Part shown: positions 42,153-53,864 of the stretch, piece by piece
Layout of the letters: every line of letters starts with the position of its first letter
Position numbering within the stretch: position 1 is the stretch's first letter
NCBI GenBank assembly: GCA_020847535.1
Contig: JADLBU010000063.1
Span: forward strand, 1-64,000
DNA from: Phycisphaerales bacterium
Lineage (GTDB): Bacteria > Planctomycetota > Phycisphaerae > Phycisphaerales > UBA1924
DNA: 64,000 nucleotides
Direction: 5' to 3'
Notes under the pieces: generated by a model
The model's input: only the letters and a program-made list of their open reading frames with translations
Database searches by the model: none
Told to the model about the DNA's origin: nothing
Position numbers and translations under genes: made by a program

Positions 42153-44102
42153 GTGAGCGCTCTGCCGCGCTTCGACATCGCCGCCAGGGACCGGGACCGC
42201 GAGAAGGTCCGGGATGCCGCCGACATCGTCCGAGTCATCGGGGAGCACATCGCCCTCAAGCCCAAGGGCCGGGAGTACCTGGGCCTGTGCCCCTTCCACG
42301 ATGACCACTCCCCTTCGATGACCGTCGTACCCGCCAAGGGGATCTACAAGTGCTTCTCCTGCGGCGCCAGCGGAGATGTCTTCACATTCATACAGCAGTT
42401 CCACAAGATGGATTTCCGGGAGGCGATCGAGTACCTCGCCGAGCGCTTCAACGTTGAACTGACGCCGCAGAAGTCGTTCGCGTTCCGGCAGGCTGCACCA
42501 GGCGAGGATGAGCAGCCGGGCGTCTCCCGCGCCGATCTCTTCCGCGCCAACCAGACCGCCGCCGAGTTCTTCCGGCTGATCCTCAGGCACCCCGAGCACG
42601 GCGCTGAGGCTCGCGCGATCATCGAGAAGCGTGGAATCTCAACCGAGATGCAGGACCAGTTCCTGCTCGGCGCGAGCCCGGCCCGCTGGGATGGCCTCCT
42701 CCTGACGCTCCGCAACAAGGGGCTCGGGGAGCAGTCGTTCATCGATGCAGGCCTCCTGAAGCGCCGGGATGACGGATCGGGGTGCTACGACGGATTCCGC
42801 AACCGGCTGATGTTCCCGATCCTCGACAAGGCGGGGCGAATCGTCGCCTTCGGCGGCCGCAAGATCGATGAGCAGGATGAGCCCAAGTACCTCAACAGCG
42901 CTGAGTCGCGCATCTTCAAGAAGTCCTCCACGCTCTACGGCCTGACGATCGCATCACGGGCGATCCAGCGCGAACGCACCGCCCTCATCACCGAGGGCTA
43001 CATGGACACGATCGCCTGCCACCAGGGCGGATTCCCCAACGCGGTCGCAACCCTCGGGACAGCCCTGACGCGCGAGCACGCCGCCGAGCTCCGCCGCATC
43101 TGCGAGACCGTAATCCTGGTCTTCGATGGGGATGAGGCCGGCCAGCGAGCCAGCGATCGGGCCGTCGAGGTCTTCTTCGCCGAGCCGCTGGATGTCCGGA
43201 TCTGCACCCTGGCGAGCGTGACCGATGCCAAGGATCCCGATGAGCTTCTCAAACGCGAGGGAGGCCAAGACCTCTTCCGCAAATCCGTGGCAATCTCGAC
43301 CGACCTCCTCGACTATCGATTCGCGCGCATCCGCGACCGGCTTGCCGGTGCGGGCATGTCCGCGCTCGCCAAGGCGATCGAAGAAGAGATCGCCCGCCTG
43401 GTCGAGCTGGGTCTCGCCGAATTGACCCCGGTGCGCCAGGCGATGATCATCCGTCGGCTCGCCGAACTTGCCGGTGTCGATGAATCCGTCATCCGTGCTG
43501 CGGTCCCCTCGGGCCGCGGCGCCCGCCCCCGCCGCATCGAGGCCGAGCCCCAGGCCGTTCAGCGCACCGTGCTCGCCTCCGGTTCCTTGACCGCACGCGA
43601 GCACATCCTGGGCTGCATCCTCTGCGATGGCTCCCTCTGGCTGGCGCTGCCCGAACAACTCAAGCCCGCCCTTGCCGGTGAGCACCGCGAGCCCGGGATT
43701 GCCGCGATCGCAGCGGTGATCCCCCTGCTTGCCGCCGCCGGACAGACGCCCGACCTCCGCACGGTCCTCAACGCCGCCGCAGAGGATCCGATCGCCGTCG
43801 AGGCCGCCGTCAATCTATGCCAGCGCGTGGAGCTGGAGACCGAGCATAAGCCCGAGCGTCTCCAGCAGCACTGGACGGTCTGCCTGCGTCGCATCGAGCA
43901 GGACATGGCGCTGGCGATGCTTCGGAATCCGCAAGCGACGCCCACGAACCAGGGACGCGGCCAAGCGGCAGGTGCGCTGGAGGCGGATCGCGCGGACGTG
44001 CCCGATCCATCGCCGAACGCGGATGTCAGTGTTCTTGAACGACAGTTGCAGACGCTCAGAGCCCGCGGGCCGGACGCTAGGGTGTTCCCCCGTCGACCCT
44101 GA
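42153..44102 (+). CDS. dnaG: DNA primase
   Basis: 649 residues from the GTG at 42153 (GGAG eight bases upstream). The N-terminal zinc domain has C46, H49, C67 and C70 (LCPFHDDHSPSM, KCFSCGASGD). The catalytic domain contains YDGFRNRLMFPI, VAFGGRKIDE, LITEGYMDTIA and the Toprim metal motif VILVFDGDEAGQ. The C-terminal region (about 460-620) is helical and should bind the DnaB helicase. It makes RNA primers for replication. rpoD follows 96 bases later, the classical macromolecular-synthesis order (without rpsU here). Confidence 0.95.
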   Translation: MSALPRFDIAARDRDREKVRDAADIVRVIGEHIALKPKGREYLGLCPFHDDHSPSMTVVPAKGIYKCFSCGASGDVFTFIQQFHKMDFREAIEYLAERFNVELTPQKSFAFRQAAPGEDEQPGVSRADLFRANQTAAEFFRLILRHPEHGAEARAIIEKRGISTEMQDQFLLGASPARWDGLLLTLRNKGLGEQSFIDAGLLKRRDDGSGCYDGFRNRLMFPILDKAGRIVAFGGRKIDEQDEPKYLNSAESRIFKKSSTLYGLTIASRAIQRERTALITEGYMDTIACHQGGFPNAVATLGTALTREHAAELRRICETVILVFDGDEAGQRASDRAVEVFFAEPLDVRICTLASVTDAKDPDELLKREGGQDLFRKSVAISTDLLDYRFARIRDRLAGAGMSALAKAIEEEIARLVELGLAELTPVRQAMIIRRLAELAGVDESVIRAAVPSGRGARPRRIEAEPQAVQRTVLASGSLTAREHILGCILCDGSLWLALPEQLKPALAGEHREPGIAAIAAVIPLLAAAGQTPDLRTVLNAAAEDPIAVEAAVNLCQRVELETEHKPERLQQHWTVCLRRIEQDMALAMLRNPQATPTNQGRGQAAGALEADRADVPDPSPNADVSVLERQLQTLRARGPDARVFPRRP

Positions 44103-44198
44103 TCGGAGTGAATGGACAAACCAGTGGCCAGGTATCGAACGTGTTGACTAGTGTTCTCTCCCGGTGCCCCAAGGCCGGAAGAGGTTTGCGGAGACGAC

Positions 44199-46112
<1,914 letters not shown>

Positions 46113-46310
46113 GGCGACCATGACCCATACCGGCGTGACGGAGTTCCAGTTCAAGGCAGGGGTGACAGAACGATTGCAGCCCGTGCCCGCCCTTCTTAGA
46201 CTCCCTCCGCGGCCGGCCCGGCGGACGGTCGCCTGCGCGGCCCCACAGTGGGGCAATGCCGATTGCGACCGCCGAGTATGCGGTGCCCGCGCCGGAGCCC
46301 CGTCGCCGCT

Positions 46311-47942
46311 GTGACCGAGCCCTCCGACAGCCAACACCCGCCCACCGCGGCGAGCGGACCCGATCAGGGCCCCCGGAAAGGCGACACTCCACCCGCCCTG
46401 GATGTCGAGCAGGCCAGCCGGCTCTTCGAGTTCATCGGGGAAGGTGTCTGCCTGGCGTCGGCCCAGGGTGAGGTCATCTGGGCGAATGCCGTCTTTCAGA
46501 GTATCGATGCCCCGACGCGCGACCGCATCCTGACACAGTGCCGGACGATCGCGACCCCCCCCGATCCGCGCGGCAGCCGATTGTCCCTTACCGGTTCGGT
46601 CGCACCCGCTCCGCAGATTCATCGCCGCGAGGTCACGTCGACCGTCGATGCCAGGTCGTACGAGGTCACGATCCGCCATATCCCTCCCGGTGTCGCCGCG
46701 AGTTCACGGCGTACCGACGATGGCCGCTTCGCCCTGGTCACGCGCGATGTCACCGACCAGGTGCGTATCCGGCGCGACATGGAGGCCGTCGAACGCGCCG
46801 CCGGTGACCTGGTCCGGATGGACAACGAGACCATCCGCAAGCTCAACGCCGTCGAACGCCTCAAGCACCTGGAGACCAAGATCATCGATGTCGCCAGGCA
46901 GCTCCTGCACTTTGATCACTTCGTCATCCGGCTCCTGGATCATCGCTCCGGCAAGCTCGAGCCCGTCGTCACCTACGGCCTGCCCCAGAGCATCGCCGAC
47001 TTCAACATCTTACCGCTCCCCGAGGGCAACGGCATCAGCGGGTATGTCGCCGCGACCGGACAGTCGTATATCTGCCGCGACACCGCCTCCGATGAGCTTT
47101 TCCTCCCCGGCCTCGGCGGCGCGCGCTCATCGCTGACCATGCCGCTCCGGCTACAGGACCGCATCCTTGGCATCATCAACGTCGAATCCCAGCAGCCCGA
47201 GGCCTTCGATGATGACGATCGGCGCCTGGGTGAGATCCTCGCCCGCTACGTCGCCATGGCCTTCCACATGCTCGACCTCCTGGTCGTCGAGCGCAGCACC
47301 GTCAACCAATCCGTGACCGGACGAATCGAGGGGGAGATCGGCGGGCCCCTGGAAGATATCATCCAGGAGGTTCGCGCGCTCGATGACGAGTCACCCGCCG
47401 ATCCGCGATTCCGGGCCCACATCGCCCGCATCAAGGCCGATGTCGACACCATCCGGGACCATGTCAGGAACCTGGCCGCCGGTCCCAACACGCTGCTTGG
47501 AGTCGGTCCCACGCTCGTACCCGGGCCACACGATCCGGCCTTCGAGGGCAAGCGCATCCTGGTCGCCGATGACCACTCCCGCATCCGGCGCATCATCGGG
47601 GATGTCCTCCGGCATCGCGGGTGCGATGTCCATATCGTCGACAACGGTGTCACCGCGATCGCGGCGATCGAGGAGGTCAAGGCCGGCCGGCTCGCCCCCT
47701 TCGACCTTATCCTCAGCGACATCCAGATGCCCGACCGCAATGGTTATGAGGTATTCTCATCCGCCCGGCAGTACAGCCCGACCGTCCCTGTCATCCTCAT
47801 GACCGGCTTCGGCTACGACCCCCATCACTCGATCGTCCGGGCCTCACAGGAGGGCCTCCAGGCGGTGCTTTTCAAGCCATTCCCGGTCGAGCGGATGCTC
47901 GAAGAGGTCCGCAAAGCCCTCAGCGGCACAAAGTCTGTGTAA
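46311..47942 (+). CDS. PAS-GAF-receiver signalling protein without output domain
   Basis: 543 residues if the GTG at 46311 is used; in-frame starts exist at 46248 and 46278 and none has a good ribosome site. A PAS-like domain (ASRLFEFIGEGVCLASAQGE) occupies about 40-150, a GAF domain about 180-330 (HFDHFVIRLLDHRSGKLEPV, PLRLQDRILGIINVES), then a helical linker and a C-terminal receiver (RILVADDHSRIRRI; phosphoacceptor Asp in LILSDIQMPDRNG; LFKPF lysine). There is no kinase or DNA-binding output, so it probably works by protein contact. It follows rpoD by 200 bases. Confidence 0.8.
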   Translation: MTEPSDSQHPPTAASGPDQGPRKGDTPPALDVEQASRLFEFIGEGVCLASAQGEVIWANAVFQSIDAPTRDRILTQCRTIATPPDPRGSRLSLTGSVAPAPQIHRREVTSTVDARSYEVTIRHIPPGVAASSRRTDDGRFALVTRDVTDQVRIRRDMEAVERAAGDLVRMDNETIRKLNAVERLKHLETKIIDVARQLLHFDHFVIRLLDHRSGKLEPVVTYGLPQSIADFNILPLPEGNGISGYVAATGQSYICRDTASDELFLPGLGGARSSLTMPLRLQDRILGIINVESQQPEAFDDDDRRLGEILARYVAMAFHMLDLLVVERSTVNQSVTGRIEGEIGGPLEDIIQEVRALDDESPADPRFRAHIARIKADVDTIRDHVRNLAAGPNTLLGVGPTLVPGPHDPAFEGKRILVADDHSRIRRIIGDVLRHRGCDVHIVDNGVTAIAAIEEVKAGRLAPFDLILSDIQMPDRNGYEVFSSARQYSPTVPVILMTGFGYDPHHSIVRASQEGLQAVLFKPFPVERMLEEVRKALSGTKSV

Positions 47943-48054
47943 ACAGGCACTTCCACCCGGTGGACAAATCCGGTATCCTGCCGTTGCCAGGTTCCTGGCG
48001 GGCCCCATGCACAGGCGGACCGGCCCCGATCGACCATGATTCGGAGGGACAAGC

Positions 48055-49086
48055 ATGCGTTCTTCCCGCCGGGCGTTCACGCTTATCGAGTTGCTTGTCG
48101 TCGTGGCGATCATCGCGCTGTTGATCGGGATACTGCTGCCCGCGCTTGGGCAGGCCCGCAAGACCGCCCGGCTCGCCGTCTGCATGTCCGGCATGGGCAC
48201 GATGGGCCGCGCCCTCAACACCTACGCCGCGACCTTCCAGGACCGCATCTACGCCTTCAGCTGGACCAGGAAGACCCGCGAATCGCTCTACGACGATCTG
48301 AAGATCAACAGCAACGACCTCATCGCCTCGGCCTCCCAGGCGATCGACATCCTGCGCCGGCGCGCCGACCGGGATGACATCAAGAAGATCAGCAACTGGA
48401 TCCCCCACATCGCCAACACCCACCTCGTGCTCATGGACTTCCTCAAGGAGAAGCTCCCCGACACCACGGTGATCTGCCCCGAGGACAAGGTTCGCCTCCG
48501 CTGGGCGTCGGATCCGCTCGGCTTTGATGCCAAGAAGTATCCGCCGTATCCCAAGGGTCAGATCGGTCCCGGGACCAACTTCGGCAAGATCTGGCCCTAC
48601 TCGTCGAGCTACTGCATCGTCCCGGCATCCTTCGATCAGAACCCTGGAGATCTCTCGCAGCTAGAGGATCTCCTCTACGTCTACTACCCGACCAAGACGC
48701 GCCTGGGGCCCAACAAGCTCGCCGATGTCATGTTCCCCTCCGGCAAGGTGCTCTGGTACGACTTCAACCAGCGCCATTACGGCAAGTCACAGGAGTTCAT
48801 TGGCTACGACGATGTGCGTACACCCCTGTCGTTCTTCGACGGCTCCGTGCGCAACCAGTTCATTGGTGACTGCAACCCAGGCTGGGATCCCTTCGACCAG
48901 AAGAGCAAGGATCCGCTGTACATCGAGTACAAGCCCGACTACCAGCCGCCGGAGAACTGCTGGAGGCCTCCCGCCCGCAGCGCTGACGGCACCGACACGG
49001 TCACCGGCCGGTTCGCCTGGACCCGCGGCGGGCTCAAGGGTGTGGACTACGGCGGCGGCGAGATCGATACGGGGCAGGGGAACTGA
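48055..49086 (+). CDS. Type II secretion-like pseudopilin (prepilin-type N-terminal methylation domain)
   Basis: 343 residues. The type IV prepilin start SRRAFTLIELLVVVAIIALL has the cleavage site before F and Glu at position 5 of the mature protein, followed by LLIGILLPALGQARKTAR. The rest is a large periplasmic globular part with a helical stretch and DDVRTPLSFFDGSVRN near the end. Planctomycetes encode many such large pseudopilins, often DUF1559-type. GGAGGG lies shortly before the ATG. It ends convergent with ileS. Confidence 0.88.
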   Translation: MRSSRRAFTLIELLVVVAIIALLIGILLPALGQARKTARLAVCMSGMGTMGRALNTYAATFQDRIYAFSWTRKTRESLYDDLKINSNDLIASASQAIDILRRRADRDDIKKISNWIPHIANTHLVLMDFLKEKLPDTTVICPEDKVRLRWASDPLGFDAKKYPPYPKGQIGPGTNFGKIWPYSSSYCIVPASFDQNPGDLSQLEDLLYVYYPTKTRLGPNKLADVMFPSGKVLWYDFNQRHYGKSQEFIGYDDVRTPLSFFDGSVRNQFIGDCNPGWDPFDQKSKDPLYIEYKPDYQPPENCWRPPARSADGTDTVTGRFAWTRGGLKGVDYGGGEIDTGQGN

Positions 49087-49090
49087 GGCC

Positions 49091-49169
49091 AAAGCTCAAA
49101 ACTGCAAAGCTCAAATCAAACACGGCTGCACGCCATGCCCTGAAATTGGGCATTGCTGCTTTGAGCTTT
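49091..49169. terminator. Inverted-repeat region between the pseudopilin gene and ileS
   Basis: AAAGCTCAAA occurs at 49091-49100 and again at 49106-49115, and its perfect complement TTTGAGCTTT at 49160-49169. Nested inside is ATGCCC (49135-49140) with GGGCAT (49148-49153) and a 7-base loop. The arm overlaps the ileS stop. Located between convergent genes, it probably terminates both; it also looks like a small dispersed repeat. Confidence 0.5.
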
Positions 49170-52100
49170 ACCCCACTCCCACCGCCGCCGCATCGCGATC
49201 ACTCAGCATCCCGCCATCAGACCGGGTCTTGACGGTGCCATCTCGCTTCCACGACCGCTCGCAGCGCGGCTCCCCGCGCAGATCCTGCACATGTACCGCC
49301 GTCGCGGAGGTTGATACTGCAACGCGGCTGACGCCCAGCAGGTCCGCAAGATCCACCGGATCGAACCGACCCAGCACACCCTGCGGATCCGGCAGCGTGA
49401 TGCCCATGTCCAGCGGATTCTCGACACCCTGCTCGGCCTTGGCTCGCTCGATCGCCTGCATCGCCAGTTCCCGAGACTCCAGCACCGACCCCCACGCGGC
49501 ATCGACCGGGACATCAAAGCCGCCGGTGAACCTCGTCAGGTGCACGCTGAGCGTCTCATCCTTGGGATCGACCTTCCACAGCGAGCGATACGCCTCATCG
49601 GCCGTGTGGCAGACGATCGGCGCCATCAGCTTGCACAGCCCATCGGCCAGGTCAAAGAGCGTCGTCTGCGTGCGGCGCCGGCGGGGTGCATCGGTCTTGT
49701 CGCAGTAGAGCCGGTCCTTGACCGCCGCGAGGTACACCGAGCTCAAGGTGTCGTTGCAGAAGTCGTAGAGCTTCTGCTGGGCCGTCCGGAAGTCGTACGC
49801 CTCGTAGGCGGCGAGCACCGACTTGGCCAGCGCGTTGAACTCGCCCAGCACCCACGCATCGATCGAGGTCGGCGGGAACGTCTTGAAATCCACGCAGTTG
49901 CCAGGCTGCTTGCCGCCGGTGCATGTGCATGTCGGTGTGAAATCAAAGAGATTGCTGAGCAGGAACCGCAGCGTGTTGCGGACCTTGCGGTAGCTCTCCC
50001 CGGCGGTCGTGAAGAAGACCTTGTCGACCTTGACATCGTTCTCGTACGGCAGCGAAGCGACCCACCAGCGCAGGACATCGACGCCGTAGACCTGCGTCAG
50101 GTTCTCGACCTCGTAGTCCTTGGCATCCGGCCGGCTCTTGGAGAGCTTGCGCCCATCCTTGTCGTTCATGAACCCGTGCGTGAGCACGGTCTTGAACGGT
50201 GGGATACCCATCATGCCCAGGGATGGCAGGAGCGACGACTGGAACCACCCGCGATGCTGGTCGGAGCCCTCGAGGTACAGATCGATCGGGTAATCCTTCC
50301 CGCCCGATCGCTCGCGCATCACCGCGTTCCACGTGCTGCCGGATTCGAACCAGACATCGAGGATGTCCGAGCCCTTCTTGAGTTCGCTCAGAGCCGTCCC
50401 CTTCAGGGATCGTTCGCGCAGCGACTGCGGCACGCTGGGATCCGGATCGTTCCCCGCGTCGTATTCCTTCAGCAAGTCCTCAGCCGTTCCCTGGAACCAC
50501 GCATCCGATCCCTTCTCGCGCACAACCTTGGCAACCGCCCGCACGCTCGCCGCGGTCATCAACACCTCGCCCGAGGGGTTTGCGGCAGTGGGGGCCGTAA
50601 AGAACGCCGGGATCGGCAATCCCCACGCCCGCTGACGGCTGATGCACCAGTCCGGCCGGGATTCGAGCATCCCGCGCATGCGGTTGCGGCCCCACTCGGG
50701 GACAAATGCCACGCCGCGCTCGGTGTGCTTCAGCGCCAACTCCCGCAGCGATGTGTTGTCGCGCTGCGTCGGCTTGTCCACACCCACAAACCACTGCTCC
50801 GTGCACCGGAAGATCACCGGCGTCTTGCTCCGCCAGTCGTGCGGGTAGCTGTGCGTGAACGTGTGCGAATAGAACAAGTGCCCGCTGTCGCGCAGGTGCT
50901 GCGTGACGGTCGGGTTGGCCTTCCACACATCAAGCCCGTGCAGCCACGAAGGCACGGTCGAGTCGTACTGCCCATCACCCAGCACGGGGCAGTAGATCGG
51001 CAGCCCCTCGCGCAGGCCCGTCTGGTAGTCCTCCGTGCCGTGGCCGGGCGCGGTGTGTACCAGCCCCGTGCCATCTTCGAGCGTTACGTAATCCGCCGGC
51101 AGCACCGAATGGACCTTGGTGAGGTCCGCGCCTTTGAGCGCCCCCGCACCTTGGCCCTTGGCCGGATCGACAAACGGATGCCGATACCGCAGCCCGACGA
51201 GCTTGTCGCCCGTCACGGTCTTGAGCACCTTCCACTGCCCCGCCTTGGCGGCCTTGCACACCTTCTCGATCGCCGCCTCCGCAAGCACCGTCACGTTCCC
51301 ATCGATCCACACCAGCGCGTACTCGAACTTCGGGTTGACCGCGATCCCCAGGTTCGCCGGCAACGTCCAGGGCGTCGTCGTCCAGATCATGAAGCAAGGC
51401 CGCTGAGATGGCCGAACCCCGTCCGCCGGAGGCCCCCCCCCATCCTCTTCTCCTCTCGATGTCTCCTCTGTGTCCTCCGCGTCCTCTGCGTTCTCTTCCT
51501 CTTGGCTTTCCACAAGCCCGAACGCCGCGTACACCGCACCCGCATCCGCCGCCTCGAAGTCCACGTACACCGACAGATCCTCGCGGTCCTCGTACTCCAA
51601 TTCGGCCTCGGCGAGCGCTGTCTCGTTGGCGATCGACCAGTGCACCGGCTTGAGCGCGCGGTACACCAGCCCCTGCTCGATGAGCGAGGCCAGCACCTCC
51701 AGCGTCGCCCCCTCGAACGCCGGCGCCATCGTCAAATACGGATGCTCATAGTCCGCCAGCGTCAAGAGCCGCTGCATCTGGCCCGACTGGAGCTTGACGT
51801 ACTTCTCCGCGTACGCCTGGCACTCCCGCCGGATCGCCATCCGCCTCTGGTCCTCCGTCAGCGTCTTGAGCTTCTCGAACTTCCCCTTGGCGACCAGATC
51901 GGTCATGACCTTGTGCTCGATCGGCAGGCCGTGGCAATCCCACCCCGGTATGTACGGTGTATCGAAACCCGCCATGGTCTTGCTGCGGACCACGAAGTCC
52001 TTCAGGCACTTGTTCATCAGGTGCCCGAGGTGGATGTCCCCGTTCGCGTAGGGCGGACCATCGTGGAAAACGAACCTGCTGGTGCTGGTGGTGCCCGCCT

Positions 52101-52317
52101 CGCGCAGGCGGCGATACACCCCCATCCCCTGCCAGCGCTTCATGCTCGCCGGTTCGTTCTGAACGAGATTGGCCTTCATGGGGAAGGCGGTCTGCGGCAG
52201 GTTCAGCGTGCCGCGATACCGGCTCTTGGCATCGTCACCACCGCCGGCAGGCTTGTCCGGGGCCGAGGCGGTGGAAGGTGTCGGGGGGGTCGGGGCGGAT
52301 GGGGTGGATTGGCTCAT
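49168..52317 (-). CDS. ileS: Isoleucine-tRNA ligase with an acidic in-frame insertion
   Basis: 1049 residues, class Ia synthetase charging tRNA-Ile. The HIGH-type motif is HLGH at 96-99 (PPYANGDIHLGHL), the editing-domain text is CFMIWTTTPWTLPANLG, and KMSKS is KLSKS in DKDGRKLSKSRPD. The catalytic and tRNA-binding parts are complete. At about residues 265-302 an acidic low-complexity stretch (ENAEDAEDTEETSRG) interrupts the editing-domain entry; its DNA resembles a CACAGAGG-type repeat. The ATG at 52317 follows no good ribosome site. It is the only isoleucyl synthetase here and should be functional. Confidence 0.93.
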   Translation of the reverse strand: MSQSTPSAPTPPTPSTASAPDKPAGGGDDAKSRYRGTLNLPQTAFPMKANLVQNEPASMKRWQGMGVYRRLREAGTTSTSRFVFHDGPPYANGDIHLGHLMNKCLKDFVVRSKTMAGFDTPYIPGWDCHGLPIEHKVMTDLVAKGKFEKLKTLTEDQRRMAIRRECQAYAEKYVKLQSGQMQRLLTLADYEHPYLTMAPAFEGATLEVLASLIEQGLVYRALKPVHWSIANETALAEAELEYEDREDLSVYVDFEAADAGAVYAAFGLVESQEEENAEDAEDTEETSRGEEDGGGPPADGVRPSQRPCFMIWTTTPWTLPANLGIAVNPKFEYALVWIDGNVTVLAEAAIEKVCKAAKAGQWKVLKTVTGDKLVGLRYRHPFVDPAKGQGAGALKGADLTKVHSVLPADYVTLEDGTGLVHTAPGHGTEDYQTGLREGLPIYCPVLGDGQYDSTVPSWLHGLDVWKANPTVTQHLRDSGHLFYSHTFTHSYPHDWRSKTPVIFRCTEQWFVGVDKPTQRDNTSLRELALKHTERGVAFVPEWGRNRMRGMLESRPDWCISRQRAWGLPIPAFFTAPTAANPSGEVLMTAASVRAVAKVVREKGSDAWFQGTAEDLLKEYDAGNDPDPSVPQSLRERSLKGTALSELKKGSDILDVWFESGSTWNAVMRERSGGKDYPIDLYLEGSDQHRGWFQSSLLPSLGMMGIPPFKTVLTHGFMNDKDGRKLSKSRPDAKDYEVENLTQVYGVDVLRWWVASLPYENDVKVDKVFFTTAGESYRKVRNTLRFLLSNLFDFTPTCTCTGGKQPGNCVDFKTFPPTSIDAWVLGEFNALAKSVLAAYEAYDFRTAQQKLYDFCNDTLSSVYLAAVKDRLYCDKTDAPRRRRTQTTLFDLADGLCKLMAPIVCHTADEAYRSLWKVDPKDETLSVHLTRFTGGFDVPVDAAWGSVLESRELAMQAIERAKAEQGVENPLDMGITLPDPQGVLGRFDPVDLADLLGVSRVAVSTSATAVHVQDLRGEPRCERSWKRDGTVKTRSDGGMLSDRDAAAVGVG
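51408..51515 (-). repeat. Repeat-derived in-frame insertion within ileS
   Basis: The minus-strand sequence is built of AACGCAGAGGACGCGGAGGA and GACACAGAGGAGAC units, the same family of CAGAGG-rich repeats as the palindrome at 30409-30560. It adds about 35 acidic residues to the protein and keeps the frame. The borders are set by comparison with the usual IleS layout and are approximate. Confidence 0.55.
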
Positions 52318-52676
52318 GACGAGTGACTCAGGCAAGGTGATCGCCACACATGACAGTGGCCCGGCACGCAGCGCTGGAACGGGCTTCGCGCGCGAATGCC
52401 GAAGAGATGATCCCGGATGGTATCGGTTTGGGATGGGAGTGGAAACGTGCAGATCGGCATGCCCCGCGGAGCGGTGTCGGAACGACACCCTTCAGGCCGC
52501 GCGGGGCCGCATAATTCGAATCCGTGCCGGGATAGGCTGGAGCTTCTGCACTTGGGAGAAGAATAGAGGCCGCTCGATTGCGGTCAAATCAGCGCAACTC
52601 AACCCCGGTGCGATCTCTCGGGACTCCAGCACCAGCCTCGCCCGAAGCGGCTGCCACGTCAGATTGCGGACATTGC
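52318..52676. other. Intergenic region between ileS and the DUF2617-like gene
   Basis: 359 bases. It contains a small perfect stem-loop, GGTGTCG at 52473-52479 with CGACACC at 52483-52489 and a 3-base loop. No T-box consensus or leader peptide for ileS was recognised, and no clear promoter. Confidence 0.4.
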
Positions 52677-53216
52677 CTACTGGTGCTCGAAGATCGTCTG
52701 GGAACGCAGCACCAGCCCTCCGTTGGCGATCAGGTGATAGGCCTGGATATGGGCCTCGCGGTTGAGGGCTTGAAGCGCCAGCACGGTCAGGCACGGCCCG
52801 GCATCGTCGTTCCAGCGGTGGATGAGGGCGTTCATCGACCGTCCGAGCTCCAGGAGCTCCTCGAACTCGGTTGCGAACAGGTTCTCGGAGAGCGCTTCGG
52901 TCTGGACCGTGGTCATGTAGTTGACGCGATCCTTGGAGAAGCGGTGCTCAAACTCGTGCTCCCCGGCGCACAGGAAGGACGAAATGATCCCCTGTGTGGG
53001 GTTCTTGTCGATGTCGGTGACAAGCTCGCAGGCGCAGAGCGTTTTGTACTCAAACCGCAGCAGGTGGCTGCCGTTCATCGCCCACGATTCAACTTCATAG
53101 TCCCCGTGCCGCAGCACCTGCCGACCCTTGAGAGAGAAAAGCTCAGGATGCAATGCACGCCCGTACAGGATGATCTGGTAGGACTGGAGACTGTTCGACT
53201 TGGCCGTTGTGTTCAT
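52677..53216 (-). CDS. DUF2617-like protein
   Basis: 179 residues from the ATG at 53216. SYQIILYGRALHPELFSLKG and YEVESWAMNGSHLLRFEYKT near the N-terminus, CAGEHEFEHRFSKDRVNYM in the middle, and a helical C-terminus. The opening strand pattern fits the DUF2617 family, whose function is unknown. No signal peptide, so cytosolic. ileS lies 360 bases downstream on the same strand and may not be co-transcribed. Confidence 0.55.
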   Translation of the reverse strand: MNTTAKSNSLQSYQIILYGRALHPELFSLKGRQVLRHGDYEVESWAMNGSHLLRFEYKTLCACELVTDIDKNPTQGIISSFLCAGEHEFEHRFSKDRVNYMTTVQTEALSENLFATEFEELLELGRSMNALIHRWNDDAGPCLTVLALQALNREAHIQAYHLIANGGLVLRSQTIFEHQ

Positions 53217-53864
53217 CGATGTCCTCGGTCTGCCGATGGCAGAACAGCGGGAGCGTGTCGGCCCACCGCCGTTGCTCCAACGACACATCACACTCGGGTG
53301 CATTCAACGAGGGATAAACCCGTATCCCTCCGGTCCCCGCCCCCGCGGCGGAGTCCCCCCGTTAACGCCCCGTTCCACCCGTGCTCCCCGCGCGGGTTAC
53401 CCCATCACCACCCACTCGACCCCACGAATCTCACGAGTCTGATCTCGCATCGCCAACCATCGCGCTATCCCCGAACCTGCGATGAACCCCGGCGATGCCC
53501 CAAGCTGGTGTCTCTCTCCGAGTTCTCCGACGACGAGCCAAACTTGCTGCTGGCGTCACCTCCCTGGCTGAGATTTTGTGTTATAGGGTGTTGTCCCCAC
53601 AACACCATGCGTTCGGATTCTGATCGGCACTGCCTGCCGTGGGCACGAATCCTTGGCACTTCCTTTGAACTTCTACCCCATCCAACTTGTTCCGAATAAT
53701 TCCGTCCGTTGATGCGTTCTCGTGCTCATTGGCGGACAGTAACGGATTCCGCTAGGATGGCTCTATATATATGCGGGCACACCTGTTCACCACAATAGAT
53801 AGTTGACCCGAAATTTGGATTTTCTTACTCGAATCCAAATGCTCCGTTTCCACCGCAAGGATGC
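53217..53864. other. Intergenic region, locally AT-rich toward its right end
   Basis: 648 bases without a supported gene. It contains a perfect 8-base stem, GGTGTTGT (53587-53594) with ACAACACC (53599-53606). From about 53690 to 53840 the composition turns AT-rich, with CTATATATATG at 53761-53772. TTGGCG (53729-53734) and TAGGAT (53753-53758) are spaced 18 bases and may be the promoter for the HEAT-repeat gene. TTGACC at 53803 has no good -10. Nothing else is recognised. Confidence 0.4.

Noticed and set aside
44144-44149. TTGACT before rpoD as a -35 box
   Set aside because: No acceptable -10 at 16-19 bases; left unannotated.
49540-52326. A 928-codon plus-strand frame over ileS
   Set aside because: Antisense shadow produced by high GC at third positions.
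52318-52676. Possible T-box leader for ileS
   Set aside because: No T-box consensus or terminator/antiterminator pairing could be seen.
53803-53831. TTGACC followed after 17 bases by TACTCG
   Set aside because: The -10 matches only two consensus bases.
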